Below, piece after piece: positions 15,554 through 23,659 of a stretch of DNA of 64,000 nucleotides. Positions within the stretch are counted from its first letter, which is position 1. Each line of letters opens with the position of its first letter. The stretch lies in assembly GCA_019694395.1 (NCBI GenBank), contig JAIBCC010000005.1:124001-188000 (forward strand), in the 5' to 3' direction. The notes beneath the pieces were generated by a model, which ran no database searches, had not been told where the DNA came from, and saw only the letters and a list, made by a program, of their open reading frames with translations. A program made the position numbers and the translations under genes. Source of the stretch: Pyrinomonadaceae bacterium. Its GTDB lineage: Bacteria; Acidobacteriota; Blastocatellia; Pyrinomonadales; Pyrinomonadaceae.

Positions 15554-18500
15554 TCAATGTTTCCCGAAAATCGTGCTTGCCGCGCCTGCCAACTTCCGTC
15601 TGATCCCGCCAAATAATCTGTCTGAAAAATTACCGATTCGACGGAAAATATGGAGCTGCGACAAATCATCAAAATACGAATAAAAAACCGGAACTGCCAG
15701 CAAAGTTAAAAGTAAACAAAGTGATTGTCCGCCAACGACCAGAACACCAATTGAACGGTTGGTTCCTGAACCTGCTCCGCGTGAAATAACTAGCGGAATC
15801 ATCCCTGCTACCAACGCAATCGTCGTCATCAAGATCGGACGCAGACGGTCGCGGTTCGCCTGAATGATCGCATCATAACGGCTCATCCCGTGTTCGCGTA
15901 AGTTGTTCGTATGGTCAATTTGCAGAATCGCGTTTTTCTTAACCACCCCAAACAGCAGCAAAATCCCTAATCCCGAAAAGATATTGACCGTTTGCCCCAT
16001 TACCAGAAGCGAAACAATCGCAAAGGGCACTGAAAGCGGCAGCGTCAGCAAAATCGTGATCGGGTGAATGAAAGATTCAAACTGTGCGGCGAGAATGATA
16101 TACATAAATACGCCTGACAGAACGAACGCTAACATAAAGTAAAACGCCGATTTTTGCAGTTCTTTTGATTGTCCGACAAAACCTGATGTATATCCCGGCG
16201 GAAGTTTTATATCTTTGACCGCATTGTTGATGGCGGCGATGATATTTGCCTGTGAACCGCCCGGACGCGCATTCGCTAAAAGCGTAACCTGACGATTACG
16301 GTTGGTGCGGTCAATTGCCGCCGGACCTGTTCCTTCTTCAACTTTGACCACGTTATCAAGCGTCGTCCAACCGATTTTGGTCGAAGGAACAATGAGCCGT
16401 TTCAATTTATCTTCGTTTGAGCGAAATTCGCCGATAGCGCGGACTCGAACCGGATATTGATCACTGTTTGAAGTGAAAGTCGAAACTTCCTGACCTGCCA
16501 CTAAAGTATTCAAACTTTGCGAAATAGCTCCGACGCTGACTCCCAAATCAGCGGCTTTATCGCGGTCAACTGTCAAACGTAATTCGGGTTTTCCGCTGAT
16601 CAAGGTTGTATCAACGTCCACGGCATCAGGAACTGTCTTCATTTTTTCCAAAATGATATTTGAATATTTTTCGAGTTCCTTGAGATCTGGTCCGCCAACG
16701 AAAAACTGCACGTTGGCATTGCGGAAACCGCCGCCCGAAAAGGCTTGGACAAGCTGAACCGATGTCCGCAGTTCTTTCGGATATTTAGCCAAAAGATCAC
16801 GTGTGGCAACCATCATATCTTCTTGCGAACGGGTTCTTTCTTCCAATGGCTTCAATCTAACGTAAACGTTGGCACTGTTGACGATTTGCTGCTGGTCGCC
16901 GCCGATTGTCACCAAAGTGTCAGCGACTTCGGGGAATTGGCGAATGTCTGCAGCAATTTTTTCAACTACATTTGAGGTCGCTGCCAAATTAAAGCCTTCG
17001 GGGGCGCGAATCGAAAGTTCGTATTGTGATTGGTCATCAACCGGCAAAAAGTTTTTACCAACGAACATAAACAACGGCACAGTTGATAAAGTAACCACCA
17101 CGCAGAGAAGTAAGATCAGCCAACGGTGCGCCATTGCAAAACGGAGCATAATGGCGTAAGTGTGGTCAATCCAATGATAAAAACGTCCTTCGCGGCTTTC
17201 TCCGTGCATTTCGGGAATGTTGTCATCTTTTTTCTCCAGCATTCCGTCACCGAAAATTTCTTCATCAGATAATTTTGCTTTTTCGGGATGTTTGACCTTG
17301 ATGAATCGAGCCGCCAGCATTGGTGTTAAGGTAAATGAAACGATCAGCGAAACGAAAATTGCGAACGCCGAGGTCAAACCGAATGCCGACATAAAACGTC
17401 CGATGATGCCGCCCATAAAGCCGACCGGAACGAATACCGCGAGCAGTGAAAGCGTTGTCGCCATAACCGCCAAACCGATTTCTTTGGTTCCCTCAATTGC
17501 CGCGTCAAAAGGTTTCATTCCTTTTTCTTCGATATATCGGAAAATGTTTTCCAGCACCACGATCGCATCGTCAATTACGATACCGACCATCAGAGTCAAT
17601 GCCAGCAAAGTAATCATATTGAGCGTATAGCCCAATGCTGCCATTAAACCAAATGTTGAAATAATTGAAGTTGGAATCGCAATCGCCGCGATCAAAGTCG
17701 AACGCCAGTTCCATAAAAAGAGGAACACGACAATAGCCGCCAAAATACTTCCGATAACAAGATGTTCTTCAACTGCGCCGATTGAGGCTTTGATAAAGGT
17801 CGAGTTATCGCCGATAACCTGGACACGGTAACCTTTCGGTAAAGTTGATTCAAGCTCTTTTATTCGCTCTTTTACATCATCGGCGACCGTTACCGTATTT
17901 GAACCGGATTGTTTGGAAACGATTAAAACGACAGCCGGATCACCGTTCAAACGGGCTTCGGTGCGAACTTCTTCCACTCCGTCCTGAACATAGCCGATGT
18001 CTTTGACCTTGACGTTGTAGCCGCCGCGATTAGCAATGACAATTTCGTTAAAATCTTCGGGTTTTTGGATTTTTCCCATCGTCCGAACGGTTAATTCGGT
18101 TTGTCCCTGGTCAACGCGTCCGCCCGGAAATTCAAGGTTTTGCAGTTTAACGGCATTTGAAACTTCGGAAACAGGAATGTTGTAAGAACGCATTTTGTCA
18201 GGATCAACCCAAACCTGAATTTCGCGGTCGCGTCCGCCGATCATCCGAACCTGTCCGACACCATTTATTGATTCGATTCTTTCCTTAATTTTTTTATCGG
18301 CAACTTCGGTAACTTCACGCAAAGAGGCAGGTGCAGAAATAACCAAACGCAAAACGGGTGCAGCGTCCGTATCGAGCTTTTGGACAAAAGGCTTTTCAGC
18401 CGTTTCGGGCAAATCCGAAATAACCGTATTTACTTTATTTTCAACTTCCTGTGCGGCAATATTGACGTTTTTCTCCAAAACGAATTGGACGAAAACCTGC

Positions 18501-18769
18501 GAAACACCTTCTACCGAAGTTGAACGCAATTCGTCAATTCCGCTGATGGTGTTGACAGCTTCTTCGATTTTCTGAGTAATCTCCGTTTCGATTTCTACCG
18601 GCGAAGAGCCAGGATTGACAGTTGTGATCGTGATCGTCGGAAAGTCAATTTTCGGGAATAGATCCAATCCCAACGAGAAAAACGAAAATGCACCGACGAC
18701 GACCATTGACATAATCAACATCGTCGCAAAGACGGGACGCTTAACACATATTTCTGCTAACCACTGCAT
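15554..18769 (-). CDS. RND efflux pump, HAE1/AcrB-like inner-membrane transporter
   Basis: A 1071-residue protein with the full RND architecture: N-terminal TM1 (KRPVFATMLIMSMVVVGAF), the first periplasmic loop, TM2-6 with GIVIDDAIVVLENI in TM4 (the adjacent aspartates that relay protons), VPVGFMGGIIGRF, a second TM7-loop-TM8-12 repeat, and GVVKKNAILQIDHTN in the TM10 region. It exports hydrophobic or amphiphilic compounds by proton antiport together with the adaptor and TolC encoded in the same operon. The C-terminal tail is about 30 residues longer than AcrB. No strong Shine-Dalgarno is seen; the arm of the inverted repeat begins only 12 bp upstream of the ATG, so an inserted element may have replaced the native leader. 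Confidence 0.95.
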   Translation of the reverse strand: MQWLAEICVKRPVFATMLIMSMVVVGAFSFFSLGLDLFPKIDFPTITITTVNPGSSPVEIETEITQKIEEAVNTISGIDELRSTSVEGVSQVFVQFVLEKNVNIAAQEVENKVNTVISDLPETAEKPFVQKLDTDAAPVLRLVISAPASLREVTEVADKKIKERIESINGVGQVRMIGGRDREIQVWVDPDKMRSYNIPVSEVSNAVKLQNLEFPGGRVDQGQTELTVRTMGKIQKPEDFNEIVIANRGGYNVKVKDIGYVQDGVEEVRTEARLNGDPAVVLIVSKQSGSNTVTVADDVKERIKELESTLPKGYRVQVIGDNSTFIKASIGAVEEHLVIGSILAAIVVFLFLWNWRSTLIAAIAIPTSIISTFGLMAALGYTLNMITLLALTLMVGIVIDDAIVVLENIFRYIEEKGMKPFDAAIEGTKEIGLAVMATTLSLLAVFVPVGFMGGIIGRFMSAFGLTSAFAIFVSLIVSFTLTPMLAARFIKVKHPEKAKLSDEEIFGDGMLEKKDDNIPEMHGESREGRFYHWIDHTYAIMLRFAMAHRWLILLLCVVVTLSTVPLFMFVGKNFLPVDDQSQYELSIRAPEGFNLAATSNVVEKIAADIRQFPEVADTLVTIGGDQQQIVNSANVYVRLKPLEERTRSQEDMMVATRDLLAKYPKELRTSVQLVQAFSGGGFRNANVQFFVGGPDLKELEKYSNIILEKMKTVPDAVDVDTTLISGKPELRLTVDRDKAADLGVSVGAISQSLNTLVAGQEVSTFTSNSDQYPVRVRAIGEFRSNEDKLKRLIVPSTKIGWTTLDNVVKVEEGTGPAAIDRTNRNRQVTLLANARPGGSQANIIAAINNAVKDIKLPPGYTSGFVGQSKELQKSAFYFMLAFVLSGVFMYIILAAQFESFIHPITILLTLPLSVPFAIVSLLVMGQTVNIFSGLGILLLFGVVKKNAILQIDHTNNLREHGMSRYDAIIQANRDRLRPILMTTIALVAGMIPLVISRGAGSGTNRSIGVLVVGGQSLCLLLTLLAVPVFYSYFDDLSQLHIFRRIGNFSDRLFGGIRRKLAGAASTIFGKH

Positions 18770-18780
18770 AATCTTTAATT

Positions 18781-18814
18781 AGTCTCAGGTCTCAAGTCTC
18801 AAAAGTCTCAAGTC
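18781..18814. repeat. left arm of 34-bp inverted repeat (AGTCTCA units)
   Basis: Built from near-perfect AGTCTCA heptamers. It is the reverse complement of 19291-19324 with one mismatch over 34 bp (28 bp perfect at 18787-18814). The arm lies 12 bp upstream of the RND start codon. Confidence 0.9.
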
Positions 18815-18829
18815 CTTGTTTGTATCTGT

Positions 18830-19219
18830 CTATCTAAATTTTTTACCGGTTATTTCAGATTGCTGAAGATATTTCATTAATCCTGAAATCACTCGACTGC
18901 ATTCGATTAATTTTTTATAGACAGAGTTAAATTCAATCTCTGAAATATATTCCTGGTCAATTGCAACGTATAACTGCGAACGTGCCTCACCTGCCGAGCT
19001 TTTGGCGATTGATAAAAATTGAATAAATTCTCTGTCACCGTCTCTCTCAAAACCTTCGGCAATGTTTGACATTATCGAAACTACTGAACGTCTGATTTGG
19101 TCTCGTAACCCAAAATCTTTCAAAAATAAACCACTGGAAGAAATTTTGTAAATATCTTTGGTAATTTCCCGTGAAAGTTTCCACGCCTCTAAATCTTCGA
19201 ATTTCTGTATCGTTGACAT
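18830..19219 (-). CDS. four-helix-bundle protein, S23/IVS-encoded type
   Basis: A 129-residue protein with the hallmark sequence of the 23S rRNA intervening-sequence (IVS, S23) four-helix-bundle family: [62 protein letters not shown], then a C-terminal helix ending GLMKYLQQ. It has its own Shine-Dalgarno (AGGGAG, 19228-19233). The family is typically encoded in IVS stem-loops of 23S rRNA or as free-standing genes; it is related in fold to the Avd protein of diversity-generating retroelements. Here it sits between the adaptor and RND genes, enclosed by an inverted repeat. The molecular role is unknown; RNA binding has been proposed for the family. Confidence 0.92.
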   Translation of the reverse strand: MSTIQKFEDLEAWKLSREITKDIYKISSSGLFLKDFGLRDQIRRSVVSIMSNIAEGFERDGDREFIQFLSIAKSSAGEARSQLYVAIDQEYISEIEFNSVYKKLIECSRVISGLMKYLQQSEITGKKFR

Positions 19220-19290
19220 TATCTAAACTCCCTATTTTCAATCATTAGTTTTAGGGGTAGCTTAATCTCCGTAAATACTCAAATTTCTCC

Positions 19291-19324
19291 GACTTGAGAC
19301 TTTTGAGACTTGAGACCTGAAACT
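19291..19324. repeat. right arm of 34-bp inverted repeat (AGTCTCA units)
   Basis: Reverse complement of 18781-18814 with a single mismatch. Its last base is the first of the stop codon of the adaptor gene (19324-19326), so the element fills the intergenic space almost exactly. Confidence 0.9.
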
Positions 19325-20703
19325 CACTGACGAACAGTTACTCCATCAAAAAGCTGATCTACATTAGAAACGGCAACTTTTTCGTTTTCTTTTAAGCCTG
19401 TTTTAACCTGAATCAAATCGTTTTCGGTATCGCCGAGCTGAACAAGTTTTTCAGTTGCCCGACCGTTTTCAATTACAAAAACCTTGGTCACTCCGCCATC
19501 AGTGCGAACTGCCTTTGCCGGAACTAAAACCGTCGGTTCCGATTTGGTCTGAGCAATTCTGGCAGTAGCAAAAAGTCCGGGTTTCAAAAGTCCGCCGGAT
19601 TCGACTTCGGCTTCAACCGTCAAAGTTCTTGAAGTTGTATTGACCGCAGGAAGAATCCGCGCAATCGTTCCCGCAAAATTCCGATCAGGATATGCCGAAA
19701 CTTTGAGCGAAACGCTTTGACCAACCGCGACTTTGCCAATATTCTGTTCAGGAACATCAACCCGCAACCGTAAAATGCTGGTGCGTAAAATCGTTGCAAT
19801 TTTAGTATTTGGTGCGTTCGGATTCGTATATTCGCCTAGATCCGCAACTCTTTCCGAAATGTAACCCGAAATTGGCGCGTAGATTGCCGTATCGCTGACA
19901 AATTTTCTGGCTTGGTCAACTCCGGCAAGGGCGGTGTTATAAGCGGCTTGGGCTGTTCCGACATTTGCCTGTGCGATTCCGACTTGAGCCTGTGCAGTTT
20001 TTACGCCTTCCATTGCAGTTTGGATTGCCTTAATTGAAATTGCCGCATTTGATTTGGCTTCTTCCAGCTGTCCTAAAAGCTGATTTCTGGTAGCCAATCT
20101 CTGATCGTAAAATGAACGAGAAACATCGCCTGTCTCTAAAAGTTTTTCAGCCCGTTTCAACTCTTTTTCGGCTAAATCAAGCTGTGCTTTGACCGAAATG
20201 ACTTGCGAAAATTTATTGATGTCAAAATCGTAACCTTCGGTTAAACCAAGTCTGATCTGCTGCTGACGCATATTGGCTTTGGCTTGTTCAACAGCGGCTT
20301 CGGCTTGCTTAACAGCGGCTTTCGATTGTTCAACTTGTGCTGCTGCCTGTTCAGCCTGACGTTGGGATTGTTCCAAACGAATCTGTGCATCGCGCGGATC
20401 AAGACGGACTAAAACATCGCCCTTATTGACATAACTTCCCACATCAAAATTGACCTCAATGATTTTTCCGGCAACCGTCGGAGCAACATCGGTCTGGGCA
20501 TCTGACGCAAGAGTTCCCGTTGCCTCAAAATAAGTCGGCAAATCCCGAACGATAGAATTTTCGGTGGTTACATCAACTATTTGCGGCGCATTTTTATTGA
20601 CGTTCGCATTAGTGCTCTCAGCTTTTGAACTACTACAAGCCGTTAGAAATAAAGCTAAAGACGTAAAAATAATGGCAAAAGATATAAATTTAATTGGTCT
20701 CAT
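19324..20703 (-). CDS. RND efflux periplasmic adaptor (HlyD/AcrA-like lipoprotein)
   Basis: A 459-residue protein with a lipoprotein signal (lipobox LTAC, Cys at about 23) followed by an Asn-rich linker (STNANVNKNAPQ). Barrel-sandwich halves are seen in EVNFDVGSYVNKGDVLVRLDPRD and IYAPISGYISERVADLGEY, separated by a long Ala/Gln-rich coiled coil (about residues 115-270). The beta-barrel and membrane-proximal domain follow (VPEQNIGKVAVGQSVSLKV, KPGLFATARI, VLVPAKAVRTDGGVTKVFVI). It links the RND pump to TolC in the periplasm. It lies 63 bp downstream of the TetR gene. Its stop codon touches the inverted repeat that holds the four-helix-bundle gene. Confidence 0.94.
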   Translation of the reverse strand: MRPIKFISFAIIFTSLALFLTACSSSKAESTNANVNKNAPQIVDVTTENSIVRDLPTYFEATGTLASDAQTDVAPTVAGKIIEVNFDVGSYVNKGDVLVRLDPRDAQIRLEQSQRQAEQAAAQVEQSKAAVKQAEAAVEQAKANMRQQQIRLGLTEGYDFDINKFSQVISVKAQLDLAEKELKRAEKLLETGDVSRSFYDQRLATRNQLLGQLEEAKSNAAISIKAIQTAMEGVKTAQAQVGIAQANVGTAQAAYNTALAGVDQARKFVSDTAIYAPISGYISERVADLGEYTNPNAPNTKIATILRTSILRLRVDVPEQNIGKVAVGQSVSLKVSAYPDRNFAGTIARILPAVNTTSRTLTVEAEVESGGLLKPGLFATARIAQTKSEPTVLVPAKAVRTDGGVTKVFVIENGRATEKLVQLGDTENDLIQVKTGLKENEKVAVSNVDQLFDGVTVRQ

Positions 20704-20766
20704 TTTGATAAAAAGATTCTTTGCTCCCGAATAATAAACGCGGAAAATTAATTAAAATCGTTTCAC

Positions 20767-21411
20767 TCAGTCGGTGTTTTTTTTAATCCCGTTCAGCAAA
20801 ATTTCGGTAAAACCTCGGGCGGCTTCTTCATTAGTAATTTTCAAGATCCGACCGTTTTTATCCCACAAAGTTGTATTAATGCTGTGATGAATCATCATTC
20901 CGACAAAGGCGCGAACAATCAATTTTGGATTCAAATTGCGAAACATCCCATCACGCTGACGCTGACTGATATAAAAACTCAAAACTTCGTATGTTGGAAC
21001 AATGCTTTCGTTGATGAACATGTCCGCCAATTCGTGTCCCTCGAGCGCGGAGTGCATCAAAAGCCTCATAAATTCAGGGTCTTGCTGATGGCGATTGAGC
21101 GCATTGAGAATTATTTGGTAAAAAACTTCAAAGTCGTTTTTATTTTTTATCGCTTCGCTAACCCAGGCGAACGGCATTGCATTACCGCTTTCACAAGCCT
21201 TATAATCTAATATTGCGTGATAAAGCTCGCTTTTACTGGCAAAATGGCGAAAGACCATTGCTTCGGAAACTCCTGCTTCTTCGGCAATTTTCTTGGTAGT
21301 TGTGCCTCTAAACCCATATTGCGAGAATAGTTTAATCGCAACGTGCAAAATTTGGTCACGGCGTTCGTCACCCGTCATTCTTGTTCCTGTAGCTTCTTGT
21401 AACTTTACCAA
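20767..21411 (-). CDS. TetR-family transcriptional repressor of the efflux operon
   Basis: A 214-residue protein with a TetR N-terminal helix-turn-helix: RRDQILHVAIKLFSQYGFRGTTTKKIAEEAGVSEAMVFRHFASKSELYHAIL. The C-terminal ligand-binding domain ends ARGFTEILLNGIKK. The TTG start at 21411 is chosen because AAGGAAGG precedes it at a good distance; an ATG 11 codons later is possible. It is the first gene of the operon with adaptor, RND pump and TolC, and a palindrome at 21433-21446 lies just upstream, so it probably represses its own operon until a pump substrate binds. Confidence 0.92.
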   Translation of the reverse strand: MVKLQEATGTRMTGDERRDQILHVAIKLFSQYGFRGTTTKKIAEEAGVSEAMVFRHFASKSELYHAILDYKACESGNAMPFAWVSEAIKNKNDFEVFYQIILNALNRHQQDPEFMRLLMHSALEGHELADMFINESIVPTYEVLSFYISQRQRDGMFRNLNPKLIVRAFVGMMIHHSINTTLWDKNGRILKITNEEAARGFTEILLNGIKKNTD

Positions 21412-21432
21412 CTCAATTCCTTCCTTTTAAAA

Positions 21433-21446
21433 AGTAAGTGCTTACT
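21433..21446. promoter_or_regulatory. candidate TetR operator
   Basis: AGTAAG-TG-CTTACT is a perfect 6-bp inverted repeat with a 2-bp centre, located between the probable promoter and the Shine-Dalgarno of the TetR gene. Size and symmetry fit a TetR-family half-site pair. Confidence 0.55.
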
Positions 21447-21622
21447 AACTTTCAAGTGTGACAATTAGTTTTACGGATGTCAAGTTAAAAAAGTTGCAAC
21501 AAAAAAAACAAAATAATCGTTACAACTTTTTACGAGTGCAATTCATCTGATTGGCTCGCATAGACAAAAGTTTATGAATGCGTAAGTGTGTTTATAAGTT
21601 TTTTCAAAAGGAGAGAAGGAAA

Positions 21623-21994
21623 ATGTCTGAATTTGAAGCAGAAGTTAAAAAAGCAGAAAAAGAATTGGAACAAAGCCTTGTTCCGGTGGTTACTAACATT
21701 GAAGAAGACGCATCGAACAAAAATTTTTTGAATGATGAGTTTTTAGGAGAATTAAAAGTGCAAGCTCAAGAATATCAACAAAAAATTCAAGACGCGGCTC
21801 TCAAAGCCAAAGATTATGCCAGCGAAAAATTTACGCAGGCAGGCGATAAATTCAAAGAACTTTCACAAAAAGATCCGAAAGAATTAGTCGAAGATGCTAA
21901 AGAATTTGCCCGTAAAAAACCGGGACAAACAATTCTGATTTCAGCCGCTGTCGGTTTAGTTTTAGGCTTGATCTTGCGCGGCGGACGCAGATAA
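21623..21994 (+). CDS. DUF883/ElaB/YqjD-like membrane-anchored protein
   Basis: A 123-residue protein starting at ATG 21623 behind a very strong Shine-Dalgarno (AAAGGAGAGAAGGA). It is highly charged and helical (ELKVQAQEYQQKIQDAALKAKDYASEKFTQAGDKFKEL) and ends with a single membrane helix, RKKPGQTILISAAVGLVLGLIL, then GGRR. This is the layout of the DUF883 family (ElaB, YqjD), small C-tail-anchored inner-membrane proteins that in E. coli associate with ribosomes in stationary phase. Family assignment is by architecture and the Pro-Gly motif before the helix. An ORF extension upstream to 21578 is not needed. Confidence 0.8.
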   Translation: MSEFEAEVKKAEKELEQSLVPVVTNIEEDASNKNFLNDEFLGELKVQAQEYQQKIQDAALKAKDYASEKFTQAGDKFKELSQKDPKELVEDAKEFARKKPGQTILISAAVGLVLGLILRGGRR

Positions 21995-22023
21995 AAGTTA
22001 GAAATTAAAAGTTAAAAAGTCAA

Positions 22024-22060
22024 AAAAGGCGATTCAAAATTTGAGTCGTCTTTTCATTTT
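22024..22060 (+). terminator. hairpin terminator after the DUF883-like gene
   Basis: AAAAGGCGATTCAAA (22024-22038) can pair with TTTGAGTCGTCTTTT (22040-22054) using two G-U wobbles, and is followed by CATTTTTT. Confidence 0.7.
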
Positions 22061-22218
22061 TTGGCAACAAAACAAATTTTGCCAAAAAAAACTTAAGAAA
22101 TTAACGCAAAAATATTTTAATGCGATGTCTCAACTTTAAGGCTTAATAATTGAAATTTTTGAAAATTAGATTTTTCAACCCGTTAAGCCAGAATTTTATT
22201 CAGTAAAGGAGCATCAAA

Positions 22219-22779
22219 ATGAATCTTTCCCGGTTTATCATTGTCTTAACTTTTTTACTGATTTTTCTGCAAATAAACACACGTTCACAATCTCCGTTAT
22301 GCGAAGACAGAGACTTTGAGTGCCTCATCGTCGAAGCAAATAAATCTTTGGAGCTAAATCCCCAAGATGCTGACGCATACATCAAGCGTGGAAATATCTA
22401 CGAAGACAACGGAAATATTGAGTTTGCGATCAAGGATTACACCAAGGCGATTGAGATCAATCCACAAAATTTCGGCGGTTATTACAGTCGCGGACTGGTT
22501 TATAAAGACCTTGGAAATTACCGGCAGGCAATCAGAGATTTTGATAAAGCAATCGAATGGAATTCAATAAATCACTGCATTTTTTATAATCGTGGGCTTT
22601 CTTACCTTAAACTGAATAATGTTGCCGAAGCCATCAAAGATTTCACCAAAGCTATAGAATTAAAACCAACTTACGCAAAGACTTACTATAATCGTGGAAA
22701 TGCTTATGCCCAAATTGGCGATAAAGAAAAAGCCGAAGCCGATTACAAAAAGTATGAAGAATTGACTAAAAAATCTTAA
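22219..22779 (+). CDS. secreted tetratricopeptide-repeat protein
   Basis: A 186-residue protein with a Sec signal (FIIVLTFLLIFLQINTRSQS) and four consecutive TPR motifs: NPQDADAYIKRGNIYEDNGNIEFAIKDYTKAIEINP, NFGGYYSRGLVYKDLGNYRQAIRDFDKAIEW, INHCIFYNRGLSYLKLNNVAEAIKDFTKAIELKP and TYAKTYYNRGNAYAQIGDKEKAEADYKKY (shown here only as start residues: DADAYIKRG, FGGYYSRG, HCIFYNRG, AKTYYNRG). TPRs mediate protein-protein contacts; location is periplasmic. AAAGGAG precedes the ATG. The next gene begins one or two bases after the stop, so they are likely cotranscribed. The binding partner is unknown. Confidence 0.88.
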   Translation: MNLSRFIIVLTFLLIFLQINTRSQSPLCEDRDFECLIVEANKSLELNPQDADAYIKRGNIYEDNGNIEFAIKDYTKAIEINPQNFGGYYSRGLVYKDLGNYRQAIRDFDKAIEWNSINHCIFYNRGLSYLKLNNVAEAIKDFTKAIELKPTYAKTYYNRGNAYAQIGDKEKAEADYKKYEELTKKS

Positions 22780-22828
22780 TTTGGCAAAAGCAACCGAAAA
22801 TAAAACTCAACGCATCACAAAATCAGTA

Positions 22829-23605
22829 ATGAAAAACTTTGATGTCAATAAACTGCGAATCGCTTCGCCCTGCCCAATGAGCTGGGAAAATATGTCGGGC
22901 GATGATCAGGTTCGTTTCTGCCAGTCGTGCAAGCTGAATGTTTATAATATTTCGGAAATGACAACGGCAGAAGTCACCAATTTAATTACTAAAACCGAAG
23001 GCAGAATTTGCGGCAGAATTTATCGTCGAAGTGACGGCACGATTTTAACTAAAGATTGTCCTGTCGGCGGGCGGGAACGAGTCAAGCGTGTGACCAAATT
23101 TGCGGGAGCAGTTTTTGCCTCGATAATCGGTTTACTTTCCGTAGCTTTCAGCCAAACCGATAAAAAGAAAGACGAAACCTGTAAAATCGTTTCGCAAGGC
23201 AAAGTTTTTCGGGACAAAAGCAAATCTGAACTTGTCGGCATCAAGGGAACTGTAATGGATTTGAACGGCGCAGTTATTCCAGGCGTTAAAATTTTGCTGA
23301 AAAATTCGGCTACTAGCAAAGAAATTACTTCCGAATCAAATGGTGATGGCGAGTTCAAAGTTAAAGATGTGCCGGATGGTATTTACGAATTAAGTTTCAG
23401 TGCTGGCGGATTCAAAACTTACAAAATCGAAAAATTGCAACTCAATAAGAATGAATCACTTGGCTTTGAAATCTCACTTCAGCCGAGTGGCGAAGTTTTA
23501 ATGGGAGTAATTGCCGAAGAACCCTTGATTGATACGACTTCAACTGGGTTAACTACACGAATCTCAGGTGAAATGTTACGAAAATTGCCGATTCATAAAA
23601 AGTAA
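22829..23605 (+). CDS. Cys-rich N-domain plus carboxypeptidase-regulatory-like domain protein
   Basis: About 258 residues from ATG 22829; the frame stays open to a TTG at 22781 right after the TPR stop, so the start is uncertain. The N-terminal 80 residues hold six conserved cysteines (SPCPMSWENM, FCQSCKLNVYNIS, GRICGRIYRR, TKDCPVGG), which could form a zinc ribbon-like fold. A membrane segment follows (AGAVFASIIGLLSVAFS). Then a CarboxypepD_reg/Cna-B-type beta-sandwich (LVGIKGTVMDLNGAVIPGVKILLKN, GEFKVKDVPDGIYELSFSAGGFKTY). This layout occurs repeatedly in acidobacteria; the function is unknown. With a cytoplasmic Cys domain and an external beta domain it could be a small membrane-anchored sensor or scaffold (inference). 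Confidence 0.8.
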   Translation: MKNFDVNKLRIASPCPMSWENMSGDDQVRFCQSCKLNVYNISEMTTAEVTNLITKTEGRICGRIYRRSDGTILTKDCPVGGRERVKRVTKFAGAVFASIIGLLSVAFSQTDKKKDETCKIVSQGKVFRDKSKSELVGIKGTVMDLNGAVIPGVKILLKNSATSKEITSESNGDGEFKVKDVPDGIYELSFSAGGFKTYKIEKLQLNKNESLGFEISLQPSGEVLMGVIAEEPLIDTTSTGLTTRISGEMLRKLPIHKK

Positions 23606-23659
23606 AAAGTCTGGAAATTACCCCAAACTTTTCACTTTTTACTTTCTATTTTTTACTTT
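23606..23659. repeat. inverted A/T-rich element between convergent genes
   Basis: AAAAAGTAAAAAGT at about 23598-23611 faces ACTTTTTACTTT at about 23634-23645, with a second CTATTTTTTACTTTTTATTTC copy. It lies exactly between two convergent stop codons and could serve as a bidirectional terminator. Confidence 0.6.

Noticed and set aside
18830-19219. Diversity-generating retroelement Avd protein
   Set aside because: The fold is related, but there is no reverse transcriptase, template repeat or variable repeat nearby; the sequence matches the S23/IVS branch better.
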